A program made the translations under genes and the position numbers. Positions 10,531 to 22,958 of a stretch of DNA of 64,000 nt are shown here, in pieces (the first letter of the stretch is position 1; every line of letters begins with the position of its first letter). The stretch is from positions 49,370,418 through 49,434,417 of the forward strand of contig CM055268.1 of NCBI GenBank assembly GCA_029237695.1, given 5' to 3'. The stretch is from Conchocele bisecta. Lineage: Eukaryota; Mollusca; Bivalvia; Lucinida; Thyasiridae. The notes beneath the pieces are model-generated. The model was not told the origin of the DNA. It was given only the letters and a program-made list of their open reading frames with translations, and did no database searches.

Positions 10531-12373
10531 CTTTCATTTTATTCATCGATTAACGTCACATCATCATTATAATATTGCTGTTTCTTAATAAAAGTCAGAC
10601 TTGCTTCAATTTTCTATATTTTGACTGAGAAATTGAAAAATATTTGGCCCCTCCTGTTTGTTTGCATAAAATGGCGAGGTTCGTAGATCAGCATTTGCTA
10701 CGAATGAAATTTGCTGAGGAAGTTGTGAGATATGGCGGCAGTTTCAAAAGTTACTTGACGCTAATGCGATGCTGAAGAAGTTGGAAGAGAATATGGAAAC
10801 GATGTGTAAATCGTGTTTTATTTATTTTAAGCGTGGCATGCATGATTTGTGATGGGGCAATTATGGTGTCGACAATGATCAAAGCGTCCAAATACCATGG
10901 ATGCGAAGGCGCTACCATGGGTGAATTAGGTTGCTAAGTGATAAGTTTGGATGGCTAGATAATACTGATTACTCTTTATCAGGAATTATCATGTCATTTT
11001 GATTTATCTGTTCGCCTATTTGCATTATAGAACAACTAAATCGCTGTTTATGAAATGATTTGTGAAATGGTGTTCTAAATTTAGTAACATTCAAGTGAAA
11101 ACATGTTTGAAATTAAAATATTAAATTAATATCAGTTTAATCTTGTTTAAGCACATTACATTTGTATTGCTTTTTAATAAAACATGTTAAATAAAATATT
11201 TTGCTTTTATTTGTCCAACTTTTACAATATTTATTCAAATAATTATTATTTTTGGATCCACTGCCAATTGAACTTTTAAACCTCCCACATACCAGGTTGT
11301 AATATTAAGGAGTCATTTTTTTTCAATTCTTTAAAGGCCCTGTGTCTCAGATAAGAAATGTGAGGAAAGAAGACCTTAGCTGCACGTTTTCCTCTTTATA
11401 AGCAACAGGTTGCACTATATCGCTACACAGTAAAAATGTGCGTAATAGTGTATACTTACTTCGTGCTCTAAAATATAGAAAAAAACTGCAGGGTGTTGAC
11501 ATTTTTATTGAGAGACAATTCTACAATATAACACAAAAATATTAGCATAAACTTGCCAATAGGCTATAATAAATTGTTAATAGGGCTCATCTGCCAAGCA
11601 TGGAATATGCTATAAATAGAATGCCTAAATCTGACAGAGTAGGACAAACATTCAGGCTTACACACTTTAGTTTAGCCTGCATTAAATGCAGTTTGCATTG
11701 TTCTGGACTTACACTGACCATTATGAAAGTTTACTGATGCATGTATTTGTCCTACTATTGGAAATACACAAATTGGTGACGTAGGTGCAGATGAGCGCTA
11801 TTAGCAAAATTCTTAAGTCACTCTCCACGAAGTAGAAAGTAAACAAAGAACGCTTCAAATGCACATTTGAAAAGACTACTCCATCATAACTCTTATGTAA
11901 TGCAGTGTAATGCAATATAATTAGAGTTTGAAGTGTTGCATATACCCAGGGCATAAAAATATTCACTTGTACTTGTCCGGCTGTGCAAGTACAATTATAA
12001 TCTACTCGCCCAGACAAAAAAGCTACTAAAGTAGTAATAGCTGCTTATCTGGAGATCGTAATTTTGATTAAAACACGGGTGCAAATTTTATTTAGAAGAC
12101 GTTCTACGCATCAATTGTCCAGATGCTTTGTAATTTTATTAAGCAGATTCAGATACACAGATTCATTTTGCAGTGGCTATGTATGCCGCAGCATCTTGAA
12201 ACTATTTTAATTCGGTATATTCACTGATTATTATTAGCGCAAGTGTTGTAAAAAGTGTGTAGTTAATACAGTACACTTCCAGCGACATGCCCTGTATAAA
12301 TTGCATCTGTTGATAATGCCCTTACTTAAAAAAACACGAGGCACAATGTCAGCAGAACGAGACCGTGGTCTGT
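10531..12373. other. AT-rich intergenic or 5' intron sequence, no gene seen
   Basis: I see no conserved exon, RNA gene or clear repeat boundary here. A second YY1-type AAAATGGCG lies near 10668. The 98-codon ORF at 12017-11721 (minus) shows no recognisable domain. Confidence 0.5.
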
Positions 12374-12949
12374 CAGAGCTGCCAACTGTTACGAATTTTC
12401 CGTATTTGTTCCGGAAAATACGTTAGAAATACGGAAGTACGGACAACAATTAAAAAGGACGTTTTTAAAAAAATCAATTCTGCCAATACATCTTATTTTT
12501 TTATTTACCCGTATTCATACTCGCCTAGGCGCTTACCATTTCAATTCTTGTGTAGTAATAGTAGTTTCAAGCGCTCAGCGATATTGATTTATTCATCACG
12601 TAAATTCATAAAATGTCTGCTCCAAAGCGTGCAGTGCAGCCAACGAATTTGGGTATTTTTTATCGAAAGAAGTTAGGAGAACACATATGTTCATCACTGA
12701 TTACAGCGAGACATGGTCCCATTTGGTCCTGTCGAAGCGCGGTGATGAATTTGCATCTTGCAAGCAGTGTAATTGTGATTTTTCGGTTGGTCATGGTGGC
12801 CGAGACGAGGGCCAAGGCTCTAAAAAATTTACTTTATGCATATAAGTGAGTACTGATTTGTGTTCCGGAAAACATATGTGGCGTTCCTGAAAATAGCCCA
12901 TTTTTCTCTCCAGGTTCCTCATGTGACCGACATGGGGTTGGCAGCTCTG
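12374..12949 (+). mobile_element. CAG...CTG element with BED-finger remnant
   Basis: The terminal repeats read CAGAGCTGCCAAC at the left and its reverse complement GTTGGCAGCTCTG at the right. GTCTGT duplications flank the element directly (12368-12373 and 12950-12955). Inside, after a frame change near 12690, the sequence encodes LSKRGDEFASCKQC and then DFSVGHGG, which resembles the BED/ZBED-type zinc finger of hAT-like transposases. The protein is broken and too short to act as a transposase, so this is a decayed internal-deletion derivative. The ORFs at 12365-12676 and 12613-12849 are its remains. Confidence 0.75.
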
Positions 12950-14223
12950 GTCTGTTTTAGGAGTGGGTAAAAAATATCCGCCGAGCGGATACAAACTGTC
13001 TAGACGTACAATTGTCTAGTACAGGGATGCTGTAATTGATCAGTATCCCGGTTTCTAATGTAAACATTAAAAACATATCATTTCCGGTTTTGAAATCGCG
13101 GAAAGCGTTAGGAAAACCAATAAAAGAATATGCTAATTTTTTGTCAGTTTCAAGTGAATTTTTAAGCCCTGATACCAGTAGTATGTCTTTGTGTCTTATC
13201 TGCAGCAAAGCGGTAGTCGGTGGTAACATGCATCATGTGAATCTCTGAATGCAATTACGTCGCTAGTCATGGTTTTTCGATATATCTATGACGCAGTAGA
13301 CCTACAACCAAGTTCAATTTAGTACGAAATGTCCTGGAGTTGATGTTTATAATAAATTGGTGTCTGCGATAATTACCCGAAAAACGCATGTTTATACCAA
13401 GTTGCGATTGTATTCATAGAACAGTAGACTGGAAGCATCCTGTTGTGGTCTCCAAACCTCTCAAAGTTGTGTAAGATATATCTACATATTGCGAGACAAC
13501 TCGTACCCTGGTGACTTCTCAAGTTTGTCGCATTGACATTTTCACTTTACATACCAGTATTTGCTTGATTTTTGTGATATTGCACAGGTGAGCAATATAC
13601 TGCCATCATGGCCCTCTTGTTTTAACTTTTGGGCACAAATATAGCTCTAAAATGCATTGGAACGCCGGAAATTGCACATACATGTATAAATAGTAACTGG
13701 GGGAGAACTGTCCGACTAATGAGATGGGATACCGGTTACCCCTCTAGTGCTCTCAGTGCCTTCGGCAGGTGAACCGCCCTCCCCACCCCCCACCCCATGT
13801 AGTCACAAGAAACACAGTAGGATTTCTCAGCCTTGATGGAGTAATGATGTGGTCACTGATGTCAGTTGCTTGGGCAGGTGATATGTATATATCTTGTAAA
13901 AAGTTGACATTGTCATCATTGATTAAGCATTGATGGCTGAGTTATTCAGCAATGCATCATGCTTAAGCCTTGCCAGTCATACTGATGAACTTATTCAGTC
14001 AGTTGACGATACTACTTGAAAGTGGTCAATTAGTGGAGGTGTGTCATATATCTTTCAATTTATTTAATTGACTAAATAGGAACCCTTATCACTCAATTGA
14101 AACAACAACCAGACATTTTACCTCTATATTGTCTGAATTCAGCATTTATTCAGCTAATATCTTCACATATTGCACACATCTAAGTAACTATACATCATTA
14201 CACATTCATACAATTACGCTCTC
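12950..14223. other. Non-coding stretch with one repeat end
   Basis: No gene is recognised. At 13584-13624 the end of the AGCTCACCTGAGC family appears (CACAGGTGAGCAATATACTG, GGCCCTCTTGTTTT). A C-rich run lies at 13770-13795. The blocks TGCACACAT...ACAATTAC at 14171-14216 recur at 14476-14530, a local duplication with a MITE between the copies. Confidence 0.5.
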
Positions 14224-14370
14224 CAGGGATTCCGCTGGGGAAAATGAAAAAATCGCCACTTCAAAAAAAATAAAACAATTGGCGATTTATCTTTTTGGGG
14301 GATTTTTTTCTCGAAAATAGTCATTTTTTATCGCCAATTGCGAAAGTGGCGATCGCCAGTGGAATCCCTG
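14224..14370. mobile_element. Family A MITE, copy 1
   Basis: Terminal repeats CAGGGATTCCGCTGG and CCAGTGGAATCCCTG enclose AT-rich arms containing TTGGCGAT/ATCGCCAA. The flanks CTCTC and CCTCTC are an approximate target duplication. Confidence 0.85.
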
Positions 14371-14693
14371 CCTCTCTACTGATTGTCCGTCTTTCTGTAT
14401 ATTTATTTGAAAGTTTTTGTAAGAGTTTCTCAAATCACCTATAATTTCTGTTTGCCTTCAGCTAATATCTTCATATTGCACACATGCATTACTTAGTAAC
14501 GATACATCCTTCCACATTAATACAATTACCCTCGCTACTGATCGTCTGTTTGTTTATTTGAAAGTTGTTGTAACAGTCAAATAGGGGCCCTAATGCGTCG
14601 GCAGGCCACATTTTCTAGTATTATTTATAAATTATTATCAAACATGGATTGCCACTCTTGATATTGGGCCGATAACTGCAGTTCAGGGGCCTG

Positions 14694-16179
14694 TTTCATT
14701 AAACTTCGTAGGACTAACAAGTTTGTAAGTGCAAAATGGAAATCCACAATAGCATTTGCTCCGACAGTTGTAGTTGGTAAATCTGCCGTGGACAGGGTTG
14801 GCAAAATCCCGGGAAATAAGAGTATTTCCCAGGACGGCGGGAAATACTGGGAAATACCGGGAAATCTGAAGCTTGGTGGTCTTTTTCATTCCAAAATGTC
14901 AAGATGAGTCTCTATATTCCCCTATATCTACTATGGTTTATATCTGTGTATACTGATAAGCCTACGGGTAAAACATTCTGCAATAAAAAAAGAAATAATA
15001 AGTTTATTTAGAGAAAAAAAACATAATTATTTTCTATTCTAGACAATTCTTCCCTATATATAAGTATATGTAGTATTTGCCAACTGTCTATTTTATTGTA
15101 TATGAGAACACCCCTCATTACTATAGTAACCTGCCACTAATAAAAGCTGCTTTTAGAATTTTGAGAAAATCCCTGTTGATAACAGGGATAATCCATGTAC
15201 AGTGTAAGTGTAATTGTTGTACAACTTGACATGACCATATACAGACCACCTGGGTTCTTATTATACAGTATGACACAAAAGGTGTGAGAGAAGGCTGACA
15301 ATTAACAGCCTGTTGTCATAGTCTGGTATGGTTTATTAAAGTATATTAAAGTCTCATCAATGTACATGCAAATAAGTAGACATTAGTAGGCTTTTGGCTA
15401 ATTTTAACGATTTTAGGTACTGTATCTCATACGTACCATCGTGGCCCAGTCTTCACGTTAAATAAATGTCATAATAATAATGCAAATAAGTAATACAAAT
15501 GCAAAGCATAAAACAACAGTACATTGTCAGTCATATAAGACTTGTAAGAGACTATGGGTATGCACATCATGCTTGCTAAGATCATTTATTCTCATTTCTT
15601 GATACCGAATATTAGTGTGGGAGAAAGTTGACAATTAACAGCCTGTTGTCTAAACATAGTCTGATCATGATGACGTTATCCTTGTGAATTGTATCTAGCA
15701 GACACTCAGATGCTTCCTAAAAAATGAAGAAGTAATTTACAAAAAAATAATACAACCAAAATATAAATGTCATGGTTGCCAAATATTCCACCTGATGAGT
15801 ACCCCTAGTTGGGAATGAAACATATCTATACATTGTAATTAACCACTATATCTAATTATTAAGTTGTTGGTTGTTTAATTAACTATTACTGAGCTTAAAA
15901 CTAATTTAAATAACTTTAATTATCAAATAATAATAACGTAAAAAATCATATTTCCCACTTTGGGGAGTATATCCCGGGACGGGAAATACCGGTATTTCCC
16001 GCCGGGAATTCCCGCCCCCGGTATTTCCCGGCCAACCCTGGCCGTGGATGTGCTATATTTAACGACATGTGCCCGTAGGTACAAAATTATATCATCATTT
16101 GAGAAACACGCTAGTGCTGACTAATAGAAATCTTTCTATGAACATTTTTATCATACATAATTTAGTGAAACAGGCCCTA
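14694..16179. mobile_element. Family B fold-back element split by a hAT insertion
   Basis: The left end CAGGGGCCTGTTTCATTAAAC and right end TTTAGTGAAACAGGCCCT match the family B termini seen at 27412-27658 and 47334-47577. The hAT-type element at 14793-16040 is inserted inside it, so family B was here first. Confidence 0.65.
14793..16040. mobile_element. hAT-type non-autonomous element, copy 1
   Basis: A 1,248-bp element beginning CAGGGTTGGCAAAATCCCGG and ending CCGGCCAACCCTG, with sub-terminal clusters of GGGAAATACC/GGTATTTCCC on both sides. The exact 8-bp direct repeat GCCGTGGA flanks it (14785-14792, 16041-16048), the duplication length of the hAT superfamily. No transposase ORF is present, so it must be mobilised in trans. 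A sister copy lies at 16475-17672. Confidence 0.92.
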
Positions 16180-16466
16180 GGTCAATTACATCTATCTCGA
16201 CTCTCGAGTACAGTCAATTTGGGACTGGTTTTAGTGTTAACGGTTAAATGTTTTAATTTTTGTCCCGTTTTTTTACGCCATAATTATGAGCTTCACATCA
16301 TTCACCTTCACCTACGTTTTCCTCATCGATTATTGTGGCCGCCATTATCTGGGGCCAAACATGAGTTTAAATTTACAGCCCATTCCCTTGTACTTTGTGT
16401 ACGTTTCAGCCATCGAGTGCAGCAGTGTGTGACATGAACATTTTTACTCTTGATATGTCTTTAGCA
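16180..16466. other. Spacer between sister hAT elements
   Basis: Short unique sequence; no gene or repeat is recognised. Confidence 0.5.
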
Positions 16467-16474
16467 GCACTGTA

Positions 16475-17672
16475 CAGGGTTGGCAATTTCCCGGGAATAC
16501 CGGGAAATATGAATCTTGGTGGTCTTTTTCATTCCAAAATGTCAAGATGAGTCTATATTCCCCTATATCTACTATGGTTTATGTCTGTGTAGACTGATAA
16601 GCCTACAGGTAAAACATTCTGCAATAAAAAAAGAAATAATAAGTTTATTTAGCGAGAAAAAAACATTATTATTTTCTAGACAATTTTCTTCCCTATATAC
16701 AAGTCTATGTAGTATTTTCCAACTGTCTATTTTATTGTATATGAGAACACCCCTCATTACTATAGTAACCTGCCACTAATAAAAGCTGCTTTTGGAATTT
16801 TGAGAAAATCCCTGTTGATAACAGGGATAATCCATGTACAGTGTAAGTGCAATTGTTTTACAACTTGACATGACCACCTGGGTTCTTATTATACAGTATG
16901 ACACAAAAGGTGTGAGAGAAGGCTGACAATTAACAGCCTGTTGTCATAGTCTGATGGTTCATTAAAGTATATTAAAGTCTCATCAATGTACATGTACATG
17001 CAAATAAGTAGACATTAGTAGGCTTTTTGGCTAATTTTAACGATTTTAGGTACTGTATCGCATATGCACCATCGTGGCCCATAGTCTTCACGTTAACTAA
17101 ATGTTATTTAATGCAAATAAGTAATACAAGTGTAAAGCATAAAACAACAGTACATTGTCAGTCATATAAGACTTGTAAGAGACTGTTTATGCACATCATG
17201 CATGCTAAGATCATTTATTTATTCTCATTTCTTGATACCGAATATTAGTGTGGGAGAAGGTTGACAATTAACAGCCTGTTGTCTAAACATAGTCTGATCA
17301 TGATGACGTTATCCTTGTGAATTGTATCTAGCAGACACTCAGATGCTTCCTAAAAAATGAAGAAGTAATTTACAAAAAAATAATACAACCAAAATATAAA
17401 TGTCATGGTTGCCAAATATTCCACCTGATGAGTACCCCTAGTTGGGAATGAAACAGATCTATACATTGTAATTAACCCCTATATCTAATTATTAAGTTGT
17501 TGATTGTTTAATTAACTATTACTGAGCTTAAAACTTAATTTAAATAACTTTAATTATCAAATAATAACATCAAAATTCATATTTCCCGGTATTTCCCACT
17601 TTGGGGAGTATTTCCCGGGACGGGAAATACCGGCCGGGAATTCCCGCCCCCGGTATTTCCCGGCCAACCCTG
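16475..17672. mobile_element. hAT-type non-autonomous element, copy 2
   Basis: A 1,198-bp sister of the element at 14793, in the same orientation and nearly identical over most of its length (for example the shared tracts around ACACCCCTCATTACTATAG and GATCATGATGACGTTATCC). It has its own exact 8-bp duplication GCACTGTA (16467-16474, 17673-17680), so it inserted independently and is not a segmental copy. It has small deletions relative to copy 1. No coding capacity is seen. Confidence 0.92.
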
Positions 17673-17885
17673 GCACTGTACGCCATTTGTCCCAGTTTTG
17701 CTTCTCATGAATCCAGAGAGATAATAGTAGGTGGCTGGTGAAAAGTTACATGTACGATAGTCAGGCATTGCAATCTACAACATGTTTATTTCTGTGAGTG
17801 TACACATAGGGTGGAAGTACATGCACATGTGTTAACATTAATTTATTGTAATCATGGTAACGCTCACAAAACCTGTCCATTTCAG

Positions 17886-17989
17886 TTGACTCAGATGACG
17901 AACTTGACTTGATGGCCACACAGACATTTGTAACTGACCTACAAGCCATGAATCCTACAGTGGTCCAGGTCCAACACCTGAACCATAAT
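17886..17989 (+). CDS. RFX exon 1 (first coding exon, N-terminus)
   Basis: The exon lies between an acceptor TTTCAG (ends 17885) and a donor GTAAGT (17990). Translation starts at ATG 17912, giving MATQTFVTDLQAMNPTVVQV and six more residues. The MATQ start followed by a TELQ/TDLQ motif is the conserved beginning of RFX1/2/3 proteins, which supports this start. The frame remains open upstream (DSDDELDL), so 17886-17911 is either 5'UTR or a short extension. It ends in phase 0. RFX proteins are nuclear winged-helix regulators that bind X-box DNA and, in animals, control ciliary and other genes. Confidence 0.85.
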
Positions 17990-18497
17990 GTAAGTATAGG
18001 TGTATCTGATTCTTGGTGTGTTTGATTTTCGGTGAATTGTTACACCCCTATGATGCCTATTAACCAGATACATGTACGTAGCAAATTTCATCAGTATCTT
18101 GCTGACATTGGCATTTCTTGACGCAGTAGGTTTTACGAAATATATCTGTAGCTTCCTCACATTGTTGTTTAACAACCTTGAAATGTGTGTTCTTGATAGC
18201 AAATATGGTACTTTATTACCGTATATAACCATTAAAGAAACCTATTTGGCTCAATCACACGTGTGAACCAGTTTATAAAAAGTGATATACCAGTACACCA
18301 GTAAGAGCGCAATATGCACATGCTCTTACGGATGCCTATTCTAAAATATATACATGTATGTGAAAAATCATCGCCAGATATCGTCGAAGTGTAGGATCGG
18401 CATATCATAAAAAGTCCATATTTGTTTATTATATTTTCAAGACAAATTCTCTGTAATGTCACCATGTTCTGTACATGTACATCATGTTTGTTCACAG

Positions 18498-18609
18498 ACA
18501 AGCAAGTCACCGGTGTCGTCTCAGTCGCAGGTACAGAAAAGCCAGACAGCCACAATCATACAGCCCAGTCAGACACATGCTGGTCAGCAGCAGCAGTTTA
18601 TTGTTGCAA
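18498..18609 (+). CDS. RFX exon 2 (Gln-rich activation region)
   Basis: The acceptor is TTCACAG (ends 18497) and the donor GTAAGT (18610). It enters in phase 0 and leaves in phase 1. The 37 codons encode a Ser/Gln-rich stretch ending HAGQQQQFIVA, which corresponds to the QQ(Y/F)IV segment of the RFX1 activation region. Base composition (CAG/AGC-rich) stands out from the AT-rich intron around it. It joins cleanly to exons 1 and 3. Confidence 0.85.
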
Positions 18610-19252
18610 GTAAGTACAGCCAATATACAGCCACATTAGTCCATAGGTGGAAGACTCGGTCGGACCTAGGACCCAATAAATGGCTCAATTGAAAAACGTT
18701 ACACCACCCTCACATTTCTGTACACTATAGTATAGCCTTTTGGCTATACTGTATAGTGTATGGAAATAGGTGGGTGGGGTAACGGTTTACAAGTCCACCT
18801 GTGCATTATTCCACACACTGATGTTTGGCTGGAGAAATGGAGCTTATGACATTTCATACTTCTGACCTTACAGCGCTCTCCTGAAACCTGACGTGGATCA
18901 AAACTATAACTTAGAAGCATTACGGCATAAACCATAAGCCCCATTTCTCCTGTCGCAGCCACATAATCAATGTACATGTAGGTGAAATGTATACATTCAC
19001 AGGGATTCTACATGTATGTCATGATATTCTCGCAATGCACAACCGTAACTCGCATGAAGAATTTCTTCGAGTTAACGAAAACAAGTTATTATGTAGGTAA
19101 ACACGTACTTGGGGCCAAGAATTTTCAGTAGTTTGACTTGAGATTGTGTCGTGGATATATTTAATCTGTCACCAAAATCAGGCAAATGAGACGTTTTGTC
19201 TTGCTCAAATTCAGTCCAATGTATGTACATTGTACACTATTTTCGTTCACAG
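18610..19252 (+). other. RFX intron 2
   Basis: It contains a family E fold-back fragment (about 18740-18965, GAAATGGAGCTTATGACATT and CCATAAGCCCCATTTCTCC) and a palindrome around TATAGCCTTTTGGCTATA (18732-18749). No exon is seen. Confidence 0.6.
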
Positions 19253-19391
19253 CGTCGGTAGCGAGCACAGAGCAGAACCAGAGCAACCAGGAGGCGATGT
19301 CCGTCCAGCAGGGGGGTCAGGTGTACCCCGCACACGTACAGTACGTAGACGGCTCTGACCCCAGTATCTACGCATCAACAAACGGTCAAAT
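19253..19391 (+). CDS. RFX exon 3
   Basis: The acceptor is TTCACAG (ends 19252). The donor chosen is GTACGC at 19392, because only this phase-2 end joins in frame to exon 4; the alternative GTCAAA at 19385 does not. It encodes an SNQEAMSVQQGGQ stretch followed by YPAHVQYVDGSD. The latter matches the VYPAQVQYVEG(S/G)D block of vertebrate RFX1/3. The ORF continues into the intron (THTFTCALL), which is not homologous and is excluded. Confidence 0.82.
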
Positions 19392-19714
19392 GTACGCCCT
19401 CACCCACACCTTCACATGTGCACTCCTCTCTCCACTCTTTGTGCTTCCTCCCTGCATGACTGGGTGCTCATCACCCATGATTATAATACCTCGGAGCATA
19501 TACATGAATATCATGCTCAAAATGAACACAACTAGTTTCACTTAATTGGTTGTGCCTGAGCTGTGCTCCGAGTTTACCAATTTATTTGGTTTTGAGTATC
19601 AGTACACGCACATAAAATGTTCTTAATTGCAGGGCCTGCTTTCTGTTCCCTTTCCTAAGCAGCATTTTTGGATGAAGATTCAACAATATTTTCAATTCAC
19701 AATCATTCCAAACA

Positions 19715-19955
19715 CTTTCACCCATAAGTAACTGGAATGGATTTTAATTGTTAATTTTGCAAGCACTCCAATCGTCACAAAAATTATTTTCAGACTAGTC
19801 CATTTATGAAAAAAGGGGTGTTTTTGTTATCAAAAACATGAACATTTACTTTGCAAACAGGTCAGATCCTCATGAGACAGCTCGTCACGAGCCAGCTCAT
19901 CTGGGTCTACACTGTTTGCCAATACCGCTATACAGGTCTGTGGTGTTGAAGGGGT
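19715..19955. mobile_element. Family F MITE, copy 1
   Basis: Contains ACCCATAAGTAACTGGAATGG, TCAGACTAGTCCATTTATGAA and the palindromic core GATGAGACGGCTCG/CGAGCCGGCTCATC seen in other copies. The palindrome AGTGGGGTCAGC...GCTGACCCCACT at 19984-20056 lies next to it. Confidence 0.7.
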
Positions 19956-20462
19956 TAAATTCCATATTCCGTTCAGGCCATACAGTGGGGTCAGCGTGTA
20001 AGTGCACACATGAACAAACACGACAGGTTGGTGCACTTACAAGCTGACCCCACTGTAGCCTACAATGCTAGCAAACACATTGGACTGCAACTTGGTGTTA
20101 TCCGTGTCTACGACTTTGATATCGCATACTAGTCTCCAGAAATTGGTGCATTGGGTAACAACCTTTTTTCGATTGGGCCATTAACTGAGTCCCAGGTCTT
20201 TCACCTGTGGAATATGCAATAAATATGTTGTTGTTAAGAAAATGCTGCTTGTCGCTGTTCCAGCTACCTAACACCTGTGGTTTTGGTGCCCACTAACCCC
20301 TTGACTGTTGTAAAAATTGTAAACAAAATACGCATATTGCTTCGTATGTAACTAAATGTAACCACATCACACACATATTTTATTAATTCATTCCAGTTTT
20401 TGCTGGAAACACGTTTTGAAAGGGCATCTTCAACGCATATGTTTCTCATGTACTCTCAAAGT

Positions 20463-20590
20463 TAACCCATTGTAGGCTGGATAATCATAAAATTTCCCTA
20501 TTTTCTATTCAAAAGTATATGTTGTTACCACTCATATGAACCGTCTCGTCGAGATGGTTCAAATGAATGGCAACAACATATAGTTTAATT
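20463..20590. mobile_element. Family G fold-back MITE, copy 1
   Basis: The palindromic core is TATATGTTGTTACCACTCAT...ATGGCAACAACATATA around CGTCTCGTCGAGATGG. Related copies lie near 28590-28690, 47842-48046, 59471-59690 and 62170-62330. Confidence 0.65.
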
Positions 20591-20600
20591 GTGATAGCGA

Positions 20601-20803
20601 AACCTCTCTAAACCGGACACCCAGGTAGGTTCCCAGGTTGTCCGGTTTATAGAGTTTGCACTGTAAGTCCGGCATTTTAATCATTCTGAGCCATAGCTGT
20701 GTGCTATGTGATTATGAACAGAAATTATCACCTGAGATAAGGCCAAGAAACTCATCAAAAATATTATCACAGGTGTTTTCTTGGTGTCCGGTTTAGAGAG
20801 GTT
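20601..20803. mobile_element. Short element with AACCTCTCTAAACCGGACA ends
   Basis: The left end AACCTCTCTAAACCGGACA is repeated as the reverse complement at the right end (GTCCGGTTTAGAGAGGTT). About 200 bp, no ORF. A mariner-like origin is a guess. Confidence 0.65.
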
Positions 20804-20877
20804 CCATTGTATTATATATATATAATATATAGACTTCAATGGGTTAACAATGAATATTTATTTCCGACATTTTATGG

Positions 20878-21121
20878 TTAACTCTTTGCAAGCTAGCGGC
20901 GAAAATATTCGCCAAACGAATTAGGAGTATATGTTTTATTTCTCTCTGTAAATATGTCTTGAAATTTCATTAGAATTGTGTCCTCTGGACACAATTCTAA
21001 TGAAATTCCAAGACATATTCATGACATTTATAAGGAGAAATAAAAGAAAATATAATGAATTGTCATCTGCTATTTTTGAACTATTTATAGCCAACAAATT
21101 TCCCAGCATGCAACGAGTTAA
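20878..21121. mobile_element. Family C MITE (TTAA ends), copy 1
   Basis: The termini are TTAACTCTTTGC...GCAACGAGTTAA. The fold-back stem is ATTAGAATTGTGTCC/GGACACAATTCTAAT. TTAA at both ends suggests a piggyBac-type target site. Confidence 0.8.
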
Positions 21122-21566
21122 CAACATCCCATACTGGTTATGATTTCTATTATTATTTAGTTGGTGTTGTGTTGCGTGTATTAGTGAGATAGTATAGCTG
21201 CAGATACACACATTTTTTGTTTGCAAATCGGGATATGAGCATTGAAATAAAAATGAACGAATTCAAATTAGCAGTGACATTTCAAATAGTCGCAGTTTCA
21301 AAAGCGCAGTGGAATTATTTTTTTAACATTGCACTGTGTTCTATAAACAACAAGTGCAGATGGAATTGTCACTGTAAACTTACTGGGGGATGTGTGTATA
21401 TTTGTGGACAATGTCATTTAGTCTAATAAACATCCCCAGGGTGGTGCAATTTTCGGGAACCGTGTGTAAAGTGTGGTATAAAATATGACATATTTGATAC
21501 CTGAAATGATGATGCAAACACAGATGTGCAATCACACTGTTCCCTACTATGTCAGTTGAAGTAGTC

Positions 21567-21686
21567 CTTGGGTCCGTCTCACTTTGTACGTAAGTGCAAA
21601 TTTAGGATCGTCTGGAAATTTCAATTGATGGATTTACATTTATTGAGCATAGGCTGCATATGAAGTTTAGTGAAACGGCCCCCTGA
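21567..21686. mobile_element. Family B fragment
   Basis: A shortened copy: GGGTCCGTCTCACTTTGTAC ... TTTACATTTATTGAGCATAGG ... TTTAGTGAAACGGCCCCCTG. Most of the right arm is deleted. Confidence 0.6.
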
Positions 21687-21884
21687 TTTTATTGAACAAA
21701 CAGGGAACAGGATGGGAAAAGTTTCATATCTGCGACCAGCCAAGCCAAATTAGGGCCAACGTTGTTCGCTAGTCAGTCAATAATGTGTATTTGATATGGT
21801 CAGCAAATGGAGTAGACGTTGGTCAGGGTCTACATTTGTTGTGAATGTAGTATGGTCCCTTTTCTCAAATTGTATATTTTTCTT

Positions 21885-22125
21885 TCAACCCTAATTAACT
21901 GGAATGGACATTTGATGTTAATTATCCGACCAATCCAATCGTCACAAAATGATTTTCAGACTAGTCCTATTTCTGAAAAGGGGGTCGTTTTGTTTTCTGA
22001 AAAAAATACTAAAATTACTTGCAAAAAGTGTAGATCCTGATGAGACGGCTCGTTACGAGCCGGCTCATCTGGATCTACAATGTTTGCAAACACAACTAGA
22101 GGGCTGTAGTTTTGAAAGGATTAGT
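21885..22125. mobile_element. Family F MITE, copy 2
   Basis: CCAATCCAATCGTCACAAAATG, then the core GATGAGACGGCTCGTTACGAGCCGGCTCATC, as in the other copies. Confidence 0.7.
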
Positions 22126-22204
22126 CTTAGGGCTGACAAGAAGCTACATTGTTGGACCCAGCTTTGCTGAATGGACGTAAAACCCATTTCAGATGTTGTC
22201 ATAA

Positions 22205-22368
22205 TGTGTATAAGTTGTATAGTGTACTAGTGTTTTGTTCTTGATGTAAATATATCTGTTCTGATTTTGGGATTTTCCCTGCAATGCAGCAGGTTAAAAT
22301 GGGATCGAACCTGTTTGCCCGGCCTTACTGTTGATAGGCCGTTAAACACTAATAAACAAACAAACAAA
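22205..22368 (+). repeat. SINE-like repeat, 3' part
   Basis: TTCTGATTTTGGGATTTTCC through GATAGGCCGTTAAACACTAATAAACAAAC; a 5'-truncated copy of the 515-905 repeat. Confidence 0.75.
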
Positions 22369-22828
22369 CTTTCCCAACATGATTGTCAGAACATGAGAAG
22401 ATGCATAACTGTTCAAAGTTTTGTAAGTTTGAAAATTGGCAAAGATGTTGCAATGTGACCTGTATATTGTGCATTTGGATGAAACCTCCAACATTTAATG
22501 CTCTTTACTGTACATTCACAACTCACTTGGGGATAAAGTTACGATGGTTTAAGGCATACTATCTCATGCATGGGTGTTTTAGTTTATAAATAATGTGTGC
22601 ATGCTATTTAGGTTTTGCTGTATTTCGTTTTGAGCTTGCTTTAATAACACTATTAGATTAACATTTGTATTTTCACATATTTTACTTGATATCATGTTCA
22701 TATTAGTTTGGTACTGTAACCTCATACATAGTTGGACACATACAGCATTGAACTCACAACTTTTGTAGCAATTGGTCCTCTAGTACATCCACTCGGTAAG
22801 GTTAGACTATAATCATTTTGCTGATAGC

Positions 22829-22958
22829 CAGGGATTCCGCTGGCAATCGCCACTTTCGCAATTGGCGATAAAAATAAACAATTGGCGATAAAAAATTACA
22901 ATTTTCGAAAATTTTTGAAGTGGGGATTTTTTCTTAATTTTCCCCAGCGGAATCCCTG
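22829..22958. mobile_element. Family A MITE, copy 2
   Basis: CAGGGATTCCGCTGG...CCAGCGGAATCCCTG, flanked on both sides by the 6-bp direct repeat GATAGC. Confidence 0.9.

Noticed and set aside
16069..16437. 122-codon ORF
   Set aside because: Crosses the end of a family B MITE and unique AT-rich sequence; no recognisable domain.
19385..19386. Alternative donor GTCAAA for RFX exon 3
   Set aside because: Leaves phase 1, which cannot join exon 4 in its conserved frame; the GTACGC donor at 19392 does.
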